Shown piece after piece: positions 8,194 through 15,293 of a stretch of 64,000 nucleotides of DNA; position 1 is the stretch's first letter; each line of letters begins with the position of its first letter. The position numbers were made by a program, and so were the translations under genes. Origin of the DNA: Flavobacteriales bacterium (GTDB lineage: Bacteria; Bacteroidota; Bacteroidia; Flavobacteriales_F; PHOS-HE28); contig JADJCX010000034.1 in the NCBI GenBank assembly GCA_016703005.1, positions 1 to 64,000 on the forward strand, read 5' to 3'. The notes beneath the pieces are model-generated. The model saw nothing but the letters and a program-made list of their open reading frames with translations. It was not told where the DNA came from and did not search any database.

Positions 8194-9981
8194 TCAGCGG
8201 AATTCGTAGTCGTAGCCTTCGAGTTGGCTCAACAAGGTCTGCGGCGCATCAGTAGCAGTGATCCGTCCTTCCACTTTCGGAGCCACGGGCGCGAACTCCG
8301 CGAAATACTCGCGCAGGATATTGTGCATGGTTGCGTTGGCGCGGCGCGGGTTCGCCACTTTCTCCAACCTGCAGAGCGTGTCGTTCGGGTCGCCTTCGCG
8401 CTCGCAGGCTGCGATGAGGTAGATGCGTTCCAGGTCGATGGGCTTCTTGCCCACCTTGATCCAGTTCACGCGCTTGCCCATGTCGTTGTGCATGGTGAAG
8501 TTGGCCGTCATGCCCTTGAAGCGCACCACCCAGCCACCGAAACGTTTGGCGGGGTCTTTGGCGAACACGTTGTGTAGCTCCTTCTCCAGCCAATCCCACA
8601 GCTGTTGCCCGGTCGCTTCGCCATACTTGGCCTCGCTGTCCACCGGGATCATGCTCCAGATGTTGTCGTTCGTGATGGGCGTGGGCGTCTTCCCATCGGC
8701 CACGATCGGCGGGCAGAAACGGAAGCCGTTGCTGATGGCCACCTCGGGCTTCAGCTTCCACATGATCGCATCCGTGATCAGGTTGTCCATCGGATTCTCG
8801 ATCACGTAGTAGCGCACTAGCGTGTTCTTCGTGCTGCCCACCACTTTGCTCAGTTGCTCCTTGTAGGGCGCGCTCACTTCCTCCACAAGTTGCAGCATGC
8901 CCTTGTCGGCAGGGTATTTCTCTGGATCCACATCGAGCAACTCGTAGTGGCTGTCCTTCACCTTGCCATCTTCCACCACCACATCCAATCTCGCAACGAA
9001 CGATCCGAAAGCTCCCGGCTCGGTCACCTTGCTGTACTTGCCATCGATGGGTTTGCGCACGCGCTCGTGCGTATCGGCTCCGAGGATCAGATCCGCACCT
9101 TCCACTTCCGGCTTGTTGGCGAGGTCCACTTGCTGGGCCAAGCCCATGTGCGTGACCAGGAACACCATCGCGCACTGCTCGTAGTCGCGCAGGATGCGGA
9201 TGTACTTGGCCACGTTGGTCTCCGGCTTGGTGAACTGGATGCCGAAGCTGTAGGCCGGTGATTGCCGCTTGGGCGTGAGCGGATCGTTGTACCCGATGAA
9301 ACCGATCTTGACACCGGCAACGCGTTTCGTCCAGTAGGGCGGAAAGATGAGTTCGCCTTTGAACTCGGCGTTCTTGTCCGGCGTGGAGATCGAGCCTTCG
9401 GGATACGCCGCATGGAACATGTTCGCGCAGATCTTGTCGGCCTTGTACGCGCCAAGGTCTTTCAGCATCATCTCCTTGCCGTAGATCACCTCCCAGTTGC
9501 CGGGGAGCACGAGGTCGTAGCCGACGCGGTCCATCAATGGCACCAAGGCACGGCCCTCGCTCATCGCAGCCACACCGCCACCTTGGAAACAGTCGCCACC
9601 ATCGATCACGATGGTGTTCTCCGGATCCTCGTTGCGTAGTGTGTCGATCATGGTCTTCAACACACCGAAACCACCGCGCTTCTTGTACACGGGTTTGCCA
9701 TTCTCCAGAAAGAACTCGTCGTGCGTGTTCAGCTGCGCATGGATGTCGCTCGTGTGCAGGATGGTGAACTTCTGCGCCTTGCCTTGCAGAACGGCCTTGC
9801 TCTTCACAAGTTCATCGCGACGATCGTTAAGCGCGCCCATCGCAAGGGTGGGACCGAGCGTCAGTCCAGCGCCCAGAGCCCCGAGCGAGCGCAGCATGCT
9901 TCGTCGCGAGATCCCGTTCTTCTCTTCGTCGTGCGCGCCGCACGAGCAGCCTTCAGGGTGTACGATCTCGCTCATGTTCAC
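8194..9981 (-). CDS. SoxB-like metallophosphatase/5'-nucleotidase-fold sulfane hydrolase, Tat-exported
   Basis: A 595-residue periplasmic di-metal hydrolase. It has a twin-arginine signal (SRRSMLRSLG, Arg26-Arg27) after an unusual Cys-containing leader (GCSCG). The metallophosphatase motifs are TSDIHAQL (about 77-84), DGGDCFQGG (127-135), GNWEVIYG (161-168), VTHMG and GADTHE, and a 5'-nucleotidase C-terminal domain follows. In ordinary 5'-nucleotidases the third motif is GNHEFD. SoxB proteins carry Trp in place of that His, so GNWE favours SoxB, which hydrolyses thiosulfonate-type groups from the SoxYZ carrier to release sulfate. It is the last gene of the sulfur operon and overlaps the cytochrome gene by 4 bp. 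SoxYZ, SoxAX and SoxCD are absent from the window, so the substrate carrier is unknown. Confidence 0.8.
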   Translation of the reverse strand: MNMSEIVHPEGCSCGAHDEEKNGISRRSMLRSLGALGAGLTLGPTLAMGALNDRRDELVKSKAVLQGKAQKFTILHTSDIHAQLNTHDEFFLENGKPVYKKRGGFGVLKTMIDTLRNEDPENTIVIDGGDCFQGGGVAAMSEGRALVPLMDRVGYDLVLPGNWEVIYGKEMMLKDLGAYKADKICANMFHAAYPEGSISTPDKNAEFKGELIFPPYWTKRVAGVKIGFIGYNDPLTPKRQSPAYSFGIQFTKPETNVAKYIRILRDYEQCAMVFLVTHMGLAQQVDLANKPEVEGADLILGADTHERVRKPIDGKYSKVTEPGAFGSFVARLDVVVEDGKVKDSHYELLDVDPEKYPADKGMLQLVEEVSAPYKEQLSKVVGSTKNTLVRYYVIENPMDNLITDAIMWKLKPEVAISNGFRFCPPIVADGKTPTPITNDNIWSMIPVDSEAKYGEATGQQLWDWLEKELHNVFAKDPAKRFGGWVVRFKGMTANFTMHNDMGKRVNWIKVGKKPIDLERIYLIAACEREGDPNDTLCRLEKVANPRRANATMHNILREYFAEFAPVAPKVEGRITATDAPQTLLSQLEGYDYEFR

Positions 9982-11085
9982 TTCTTCTTTTTTGCCTTGG
10001 CTTTCGCTTCGGCGATGGGTCCGAACGGTCCGAACTTGTGTTGCCCTTCAGGGATGCTATCTGCATACGGCCCGAATGGATGGTCCACCGGTTTGCCCGC
10101 AATGTTGGGCCAATCAGCGGACAGGTCGCGATCGGGACGCTGTTGTGAGTTCACGTATGCTGCTACGTCCCAGGCTTCTTCATCGCTCAGCTGTGGGTTC
10201 TCCCACGTAACGCCCTGCGGCATGTTGTTCTTCACGTATCCAGCGAAACGGCTCAACCGGAACAGACCCGCACCGATGTTGTAGCTGTGCTCGCCCCACA
10301 AGGGTGGGTATTGATACGTGAGACTGTTCGCCGCCTTCACGCCTGCACCATCCTCCTTGTGGCAGCTCGCGCACTTCGCGGTGTAGATCGCTTCTCCGTG
10401 GACAGGGTCGGCAGCGCGGTCCATGAACTTCAACTCGGCAAGCCCGGGAGCCCTTCGGCTTCTTGCCCTTTTCAATACCGGTGCCGAGCCATTCCATGTA
10501 GGCGACGAGCGCGCGCATCTCACGACTGCTGCTGTCCAGCGCATCACCGTTCAAGCTGCGCTCGAAACAATCGTTGATGCGCTTCACCACCGTTTCGTTG
10601 GCTCCACTTCGTTCACGGAATTTCGGATAGGTGCTCCACACCGCGCTGTAGTTGTTGCCCCACGGTTTCGTACCGGCATCCAGGTGACAGTTCTGGCAGT
10701 TCATGCCGTTGGTCTGCTGGGCCACTGTACCCTGCGGGCCGAGGTAGCTGGCCGTGTTGCGGATCAGCTCGCGGCCATAACGCACCAGTTCTTCGCGCTC
10801 GCCGCCGATGTGTCCGATCAGTGTACTGTCCATGCCCATCCACAGACTGTCGGCAGCATAGCTCGCGATCATCGGAGGCGGTGGCTCGAACCACTTGCGC
10901 GGTGAAGCCATGAACGCCACGATCAACACGATGATGGTCACGGTGGCGCCCCTCGCGATGCGCGGCCCGCGTGCATCATACACCAAGCCTGCCCGCTCTT
11001 TCAGCACGCGCATGGCCTGATCGGTCACGCTCTGCCACAGCAGGATGAGCAGCGCGATGATGAGCAGAACGATCGCTACTTGCAT
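9978..11085 (-). CDS. Membrane-anchored diheme cytochrome c, TsdA-like, one frameshift
   Basis: A probable thiosulfate dehydrogenase-type cytochrome of about 368 residues. Two N-terminal membrane helices (residues about 3-18 and 47-60) replace the usual cleaved signal. The first heme site is CQNCH (Cys130-His134), followed 39 residues later by Cys173 in NDCFERSLNG. TsdA enzymes use a Cys in a comparable segment as an unusual axial ligand of heme 1. After an indel in a C-run near 10445, the second domain follows with CASCHKEDG, PPLWG and YNIGAG. A Met in NNMPQG is a possible second-heme ligand. The tail is Lys/Ala-rich (KAKAKKKK). Its stop overlaps the SoxB start. It could equally be another diheme c-type cytochrome, but the spacing and NDCFER segment favour TsdA. 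Confidence 0.8.
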
Positions 11086-11100
11086 GACCGGTCGAAAGAC

Positions 11101-11620
11101 TTAGTGCGGGAGCTTGTCGCGGAGCAGCCCGTACACCCATGTGCCCGCCACCGCGCTCACGAAGGTGACGATGATCACGCTGAATCCTGCGCCCATTTGA
11201 GCGAACAGCGGACCGGGACATGCGCCGGTGATGGCCCAGCCGAGCCCGAATAGGGAGCCCGCCGTAGATCGTCGCTTTGTTGAAGGTCTTTTCCGGTATG
11301 TGGATCGCCTCGCCGTAGATCGTCTTCGCTTTCGTCCGCTTGATGAGGAGCACGCTGATGAGACCCACTACCACGGCGGTGCCGATCACCCCGTACATGT
11401 GGAAGCTCTCGAAGCGGAACATCTCCTGGATGCGGAACCAGCTCACGATCTCCGCTTTCACGAAGACGATGCCGAAGAGGATGCCCCACGCCGCGTACTT
11501 CAGGTTGTGCCACCACGGGTGCTTCAGCTCGCTTTCGTTGACGCAGATCGCATCCAGTTCCCTGGCCTTCAGGTCGGCGAGTTCCTGCGCCGTTGGAGTG
11601 TGTTGGAAGGCTTGTTCCAT
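11101..11620 (-). CDS. YeeE/YedE-family half transporter (second subunit), one frameshift
   Basis: A membrane protein of about 172 residues from the YeeE/YedE sulfur-transport superfamily. Members of that family conduct thiosulfate or other sulfur species through paired Cys/Gly-rich half helices. After a soluble N-terminal extension (QELADLKARELDAICVNE), transmembrane segments follow (YAAWGILFGIVFVKA, MYGVIGTAVVVGLISVLLI). One extra C in a C-run near 11254 shifts the frame. The restored sequence is GLLFGLGWAITGACPGPLF, carrying the family GACPGP motif, then FSVIIVTFVSAVAGTWVYG and a stop at 11101-11103. It begins 4 bp after the partner half. Two separate half-size genes together equal one classical YeeE. 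Confidence 0.82.
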
Positions 11621-11624
11621 GATC

Positions 11625-12188
11625 TCAAAGGGTAAGGAGGAAGGGAAGAATGAGCCAGGTCATCGCGATGCCACCAACCATGAAGCAACAAGTGGCGATG
11701 AGGCTCGGCCATTGCAAACTGCTTAGGCCCATGATCGCATGGCCGCTCGTGCATCCACCGGCGTAGCGCGTGCCGAAGCCCACCATGAAGCCACCGATGA
11801 CGAAGAAGATGAGACCACGCAGGGTGAAGAGCTGATCCCAGGAGAAGATCTCCGATGGCATCAGGCTCGATGTATCGGTGATGCCTTTCTCAGCGAGATA
11901 CGCGGCTGTCGGTTCCGCGAGCACCACGGGGTTCGGGTCGCTCAGGAATTGCGCCGCCAGAAACGCACCGAGCGCGATGCCACCGACGAAGAACAGGTTC
12001 CACGCTTCCTTCTTCCAGTCGTACTTGAAGAACTTGATGTTGGCCGGTATGCAGGCCGCGCACAGATGCCGCAGTGAACTGCTGATCCCAAAGCTCTTGT
12101 TGCCCACGAGCAACAGATAGGGCACGGTGAGGCCAATGAGGGCACCCGCCACGTACCAAGGCCAAGGTTGTTTGATGATCTCTAGCAT
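11625..12188 (-). CDS. YeeE/YedE-family half transporter (first subunit)
   Basis: A 187-residue polytopic membrane protein. The signature GFGTRYAGGCTSGHAIMG near residue 135-152 is the conserved Cys-containing YeeE/YedE motif implicated in passing thiosulfate. About five hydrophobic helices are visible (WYVAGALIGLTVPYLLLV, LFFVGGIALGAFLAAQF, GLIFFVIGGFMVGFG, LIATCCFMVGGIAMTWLIL). A Cys pair (LCAAC) near residues 42-46 is unusual and may be functional. It lies between the CstB-like gene and the second half transporter, in the same orientation. A thiosulfate or sulfane-sulfur uptake role is inferred from family and operon context. Confidence 0.87.
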   Translation of the reverse strand: MLEIIKQPWPWYVAGALIGLTVPYLLLVGNKSFGISSSLRHLCAACIPANIKFFKYDWKKEAWNLFFVGGIALGAFLAAQFLSDPNPVVLAEPTAAYLAEKGITDTSSLMPSEIFSWDQLFTLRGLIFFVIGGFMVGFGTRYAGGCTSGHAIMGLSSLQWPSLIATCCFMVGGIAMTWLILPFLLTL

Positions 12189-12224
12189 GACTTCCGTCAG
12201 GTTGTTTTGGTTTAGGCCCGAAAA

Positions 12225-12247
12225 GCCCGGACCGCATTGATCCGGGC
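12225..12247 (-). terminator. Hairpin between cstB-like and yeeE genes (terminator or attenuator)
   Basis: On the minus strand an inverted repeat (GCCCGGA / TCCGGGC, 9-base loop) is followed directly by TTTT and a second G/C-rich patch. It sits in the 76-bp gap downstream of the CstB-like stop and upstream of the first YeeE half. The T-run is short, so partial termination or mRNA processing that sets different expression levels is more likely than a full stop. Confidence 0.4.
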
Positions 12248-12264
12248 CGTTCGGTGTGCGCGTG

Positions 12265-13677
12265 TTACTTCTTTAGGGTCGAAGGGCAGACATAGTCGGT
12301 CACCTTGATATCCGTCTGCTTGATCGCGTTGAAACCGCCGCGCACTTCGACGAGGTTGTGGTAGCCACGTGATTTCAACAGGCTTGCTGCGATCATGCTG
12401 CGGTAGCCGCCTGCGCAGTGTACATAGTTCGGCTCGTCCCTGCTGAAGGCCGCCATCTCCTGGTTGATGAACTGCAGCGATGCATGCCATGCACCGTCCA
12501 CATGCTCGGCGGCGTACTCACCGTCCTTGCGCACATCCACTACACGCAACTTGTTCGCATGGAAGCGCTTGGCAAATTCGGTAGCGTCGATACGTTCGAT
12601 GGTGTCAACTTCCTTGCCTGAGCTCTTCCATGCGTCCACGCCCCCCTTCAGGTAGCCGAAGACATTGTCATAGCCCACACGGGCAAGCCTTGTCACCACC
12701 TCGTCTTCTGCGCCTTCATCGGCTACGATGAGCAATGGATGCTTGACGTCCGGGATCATCGCGCCAACCCAAGGTGCGAAGTCGCCCTTGATGCCGATGT
12801 TGATACTGCGCGGGATGAATGCGTCCTTGAACGTCTCAGCGTTGCGGGTGTCGAGCACCAAGGCACCTTCCGTCTCCGCCACGAGCTCGAACTGGTCGGG
12901 CGTAAGCGCACGCATGCCTTTCTCTTTCACCGTGTCCACGCTCGCGATCACACCCTTGTTCATCGCCACGTTCTGTGGGAAGTAAGCAGGCGGTGGTAGC
13001 AGGCCATCGGTCACTTCCTTGATGAACTGCTCCTTGCTTGCAGCGCGTAGTGCGTAGTTCACTTCCTTTTGGTGGCCGAGCGTGTCGAAGGTCTCTTTGC
13101 TCATGTTCTTGCCGCATGCACTTCCAGCGCCGTGCGCAGGATACACGATCACGTCATCGGGCAGGGGCATCACCTTGTTGTGCAGACTGTCATACAGGAA
13201 GCCAGCGAGGTCCTCTTGGGTGATGGACCCCATCTTCTGCGCGAGATCGGGACGGCCCACATCGCCGATGAAGAGCGTGTCGCCCGTATAGATGCTATGC
13301 GGCTTGCCGTTCTCGTCGATCAGCAGGTAGCACGTGCTCTCCATGGTGTGACCAGGCGTGTGCAGCACCTTGATGGTCACTTTGCCCAGCTTCAGTTCTT
13401 CGCCGTCTTTGGCGATGTGCGCATCGAATGATGGGTTCGCGTTCGGCCCATAGACGATCGGCGCGCCGGTCTTCGTGCTCAGGTCCAAGTGGCCGCTCAC
13501 GAAGTCCGCGTGGAAGTGCGTCTCCAGCACGTATTTGATCTTGGCATTGCGCGCCTGGGCCCGCTCTATGTAGGGACTCGTCTCGCGCAACGGATCGATG
13601 ATCGCTGCTTCGCCATCGCTCTCGATGTAGTAGGCGCCTTGTGCCAGGCAGCCAGTATAGATCTGTTCGATTTTCAT
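12265..13677 (-). CDS. CstB-like persulfide dioxygenase fused to two rhodanese domains
   Basis: A 470-residue three-domain sulfur enzyme. Residues 1-220 are a metallo-beta-lactamase-fold persulfide dioxygenase of the ETHE1 type. The metal residues are in THFHADFVSGH (His54, His56, Asp58), HTPGH (His110), TGDTLF (Asp133) and AHG (His182). Residues about 255-355 are a rhodanese-like domain whose active loop (IVADEGAED) lacks the Cys. Residues about 365-460 are an active rhodanese with HCAGGYRS (Cys421). PDO, pseudo-rhodanese, rhodanese is the domain order of staphylococcal CstB, which converts low-molecular-weight persulfides to thiosulfate. It lies between TauE/SafE and the YeeE pair, downstream of an ArsR-type regulator. 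That is a sulfide-stress context like the cst operon. Confidence 0.92.
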   Translation of the reverse strand: MKIEQIYTGCLAQGAYYIESDGEAAIIDPLRETSPYIERAQARNAKIKYVLETHFHADFVSGHLDLSTKTGAPIVYGPNANPSFDAHIAKDGEELKLGKVTIKVLHTPGHTMESTCYLLIDENGKPHSIYTGDTLFIGDVGRPDLAQKMGSITQEDLAGFLYDSLHNKVMPLPDDVIVYPAHGAGSACGKNMSKETFDTLGHQKEVNYALRAASKEQFIKEVTDGLLPPPAYFPQNVAMNKGVIASVDTVKEKGMRALTPDQFELVAETEGALVLDTRNAETFKDAFIPRSINIGIKGDFAPWVGAMIPDVKHPLLIVADEGAEDEVVTRLARVGYDNVFGYLKGGVDAWKSSGKEVDTIERIDATEFAKRFHANKLRVVDVRKDGEYAAEHVDGAWHASLQFINQEMAAFSRDEPNYVHCAGGYRSMIAASLLKSRGYHNLVEVRGGFNAIKQTDIKVTDYVCPSTLKK

Positions 13678-13684
13678 GTTGTTG

Positions 13685-13749
13685 GGGCGACGATTTCGTC
13701 GCCCTGGATCTTAGGTTGGTTTTGGACTGGGGCGACGTGAACGTCGCCC
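13685..13749. repeat. Two related REP-like perfect hairpins in an intergenic gap
   Basis: Positions 13685-13704 form GGGCGACGA-TT-TCGTCGCCC and 13730-13749 form GGGCGACGT-GA-ACGTCGCCC. Both stems are 9 bp and perfect, share the GGGCGACG arm and differ only at the tip. They fill most of the 78-bp gap between the TauE/SafE stop and the CstB-like start. The pair has the look of a REP doublet and may stabilise or process the operon mRNA. No clear T-run follows either one. Confidence 0.6.
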
Positions 13750-13755
13750 TTACGT

Positions 13756-14571
13756 TCAGATGTTGGAGAGCTCCCTTCCAATGATATAGATGCCCATGAC
13801 GAGCACGAACCATCCGAAGGCGGGTTTGAGTTTTTCGTTGGGGATGCGTTTGCTGAGGATGCTGCCCGCAATGATGCCTCCGATTGCAATGGCGGAGAAC
13901 ATCATTAGGAACTTCCAGTCGATCACTTCATCACCTCGGAGGTCGCCTGTGAAGCCGATGAGCGACTTGGCTGCGATGATGATGAGCGACGTGCCCACTG
14001 CTTGTTTCATTGGCAGCTTTGCCAGCAGCACCAGCGCGGGAATAATGAGGAAGCCGCCACCGGCCCCGACAAGTCCCGTGATGGTTCCCACCACAGCGCC
14101 TTCCGCAAGGATCAACGGATAGTTGAAGGCGATGGCCTGCTCCGCGCGTTCGTCCGGACCGAGGGGTGCCTTGGGCTTTCTGATCATGCTGTACGCCGCT
14201 GCCACCATCAGCAGCGCAAAGAAGACGAGCATGCCCAAGGACTTGCTCACGGCAACTACACCGATGCTGAACAACGGATCGGGCAGTGCAGGCACGAGAT
14301 AAGCGCGCGTCACGAACACGGCTACGATACTCGGCACGCCGAACACCAAGGCTGTGCGCCAATGGATGTTGCCCATGCGCATATGGCTGACCGAACCGAC
14401 CATGCTGGTGATGCCGACGATGAAAAGCGAGTAGGCCGTGGCAAGCACGGCGTCCACGTTGAACAGGTACACAAGGATCGGCACGGTGAGGATGCTGCCT
14501 CCTCCGCCGATAAGGCCGAGGGACAAGCCCATGATGATCGCGCCGATGTAGCCGAGGATCTCCATGCTCAC
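13756..14571 (-). CDS. TauE/SafE-family sulfite/sulfonate exporter
   Basis: A 271-residue membrane protein with about eight helices arranged as two repeats. Each repeat begins with the family glycine-rich signature: GLSLGLIGGGGSILTVPILV near the N-terminus and GTITGLVGAGGGFLIIPALV near residue 160. TauE/SafE proteins export sulfite, sulfoacetate or related anions. In an operon with a CstB-like enzyme and thiosulfate transporters, the likely job is removing sulfite produced by persulfide oxidation. The start overlaps the ArsR-type gene stop by 4 bp, so the two are coupled. Staphylococcal cst operons also carry a TauE, which supports this reading. Confidence 0.92.
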   Translation of the reverse strand: MSMEILGYIGAIIMGLSLGLIGGGGSILTVPILVYLFNVDAVLATAYSLFIVGITSMVGSVSHMRMGNIHWRTALVFGVPSIVAVFVTRAYLVPALPDPLFSIGVVAVSKSLGMLVFFALLMVAAAYSMIRKPKAPLGPDERAEQAIAFNYPLILAEGAVVGTITGLVGAGGGFLIIPALVLLAKLPMKQAVGTSLIIIAAKSLIGFTGDLRGDEVIDWKFLMMFSAIAIGGIIAGSILSKRIPNEKLKPAFGWFVLVMGIYIIGRELSNI

Positions 14572-14882
14572 AGTTTGTCGCAGCAGTTCTCCAGATCCTT
14601 GATGATCTTCAGGAAGCCCGGTTGTTCCAAGTAGTAGAAGCTGTACTTGCCTTCTTTCTCCACGCCGAGCAAGCCTTTATCGCGCATGAGCGTGAGGTGC
14701 TGGCTGAGGATGGCTTGTTCGATGCCGAGAACCTTCACCAGATCGCTCACGCACATGCGCTTTTTGCCGCCCAGCAGGTCGAGTATGGCGAGGCGTTGCG
14801 GATGCGCGGCCACCTTCAGGAGCTCGCTGGCGCGAACCAGTTTCTCCGTGCCGATGCGTTCGTCGAGAGTGATGAATGACAT
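14568..14882 (-). CDS. ArsR/SmtB-family repressor, candidate persulfide sensor
   Basis: A winged-helix repressor of 104 residues from the ATG at 14882. The helix-turn-helix lies in VSDLVKVLGIEQAILSQHLT and the wing in GLLGVEKEGKYSFYYL. Cysteines occur at Cys44 (RMCVSDL, start of the DNA-binding region) and at Cys100-Cys101 (ENCCDKL, last helix). Family members such as SqrR and BigR sense persulfides by forming a bridge between two distant cysteines, so this spacing suggests sulfane-sulfur sensing, not metal sensing. The longer reading frame from 14903 would begin inside the predicted promoter box, so the 14882 start is preferred. It is the first gene of the sulfur operon and probably autoregulated. 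Confidence 0.9.
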   Translation of the reverse strand: MSFITLDERIGTEKLVRASELLKVAAHPQRLAILDLLGGKKRMCVSDLVKVLGIEQAILSQHLTLMRDKGLLGVEKEGKYSFYYLEQPGFLKIIKDLENCCDKL

Positions 14883-14902
14883 TGTACCGTTCGTTGACGG
14901 CA

Positions 14903-14910
14903 CAAATGTA
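14903..14910 (-). promoter_or_regulatory. Bacteroidota-type -7 box (TACATTTG) of the sulfur operon
   Basis: The minus strand reads TACATTTG, a perfect match to the Bacteroidota -7 consensus TAnnTTTG, ending 20 bases before the ATG at 14882. No clean -33 TTTG is visible at 19-20 bases upstream. The box begins at the last base of the 16-bp palindrome. Confidence 0.5.
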
Positions 14911-14925
14911 TAGCCATGCGGCTAT
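14910..14925. promoter_or_regulatory. Candidate ArsR-type operator, 16-bp palindrome
   Basis: ATAGCC-ATGC-GGCTAT is an inverted repeat with ATA...TAT ends, like ArsR/SmtB operators. It occupies the region between the -33 and -7 elements of the predicted promoter, where a bound repressor would block RNA polymerase. It is the only such palindrome seen upstream of this operon. Confidence 0.5.
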
Positions 14926-14957
14926 GTGACTATGTGAGGAAGGTCACAGGACCCGGC

Positions 14958-15266
14958 TCACTCAAACCCGCCGCCCGCTGCTGCACCAGCAGCGGCCGAG
15001 AACATGAGGCCGAAGAAGACGGCGTAGAAGATGATCACGAGCACATTCAGCCCAAGACCCACGAAGAAGGCAACCTTGGTCCACTTGCCGGCTTCCTTGC
15101 TCGCTTTCTGCGCACCTGCCAGATCGCCCGCGTCGAAACGGGAGTTCACGTTAGCGGCGTTCACGATGCCGGCTATACCGAAGGGCAGGCAGCAGAAGAT
15201 GGTAACGAGAATGCTCTCGACCAACCAGTTCTTCGGACGTTCATTCAGTGGGGGTAGGGTTTCCAT
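14958..15266 (-). CDS. CD225/dispanin-like two-helix membrane protein
   Basis: A 102-residue protein with a short Pro-rich N-terminus, then the CD225-type signature NWLVESILVTIFCCLPFGIA with a double Cys, a short loop (VNSRFDAGDLAGAQKAS) and a second membrane helix (VAFFVGLGLNVLVIIFYAVFF). Eukaryotic members (IFITM proteins) alter membrane curvature. Bacterial roles are unknown. The ATG at 15266 is preferred over an upstream TTG. A closely related paralogue lies at 17488-17784, with the first 20 signature residues nearly identical, so the two arose by duplication. The gene precedes the sulfur operon regulator on the same strand in map order but is transcribed away from it. Confidence 0.85.
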   Translation of the reverse strand: METLPPLNERPKNWLVESILVTIFCCLPFGIAGIVNAANVNSRFDAGDLAGAQKASKEAGKWTKVAFFVGLGLNVLVIIFYAVFFGLMFSAAAGAAAGGGFE

Positions 15267-15293
15267 AGGGGGGGGTAGAGTTCTGTGCTCCAA

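Noticed and set aside
8194..9981. Simple 5'-nucleotidase (UshA type) call
   Set aside because: The third metal motif is GNWE, not GNHE, the signal is twin-arginine, and the neighbours are sulfur genes. A SoxB-like assignment fits better, though the fold is shared.
13678..13755. Intrinsic terminator between TauE and CstB genes
   Set aside because: Both hairpins are perfect, but neither is followed by a T-run on the minus strand, and the operon appears to continue. Kept as repeats instead.
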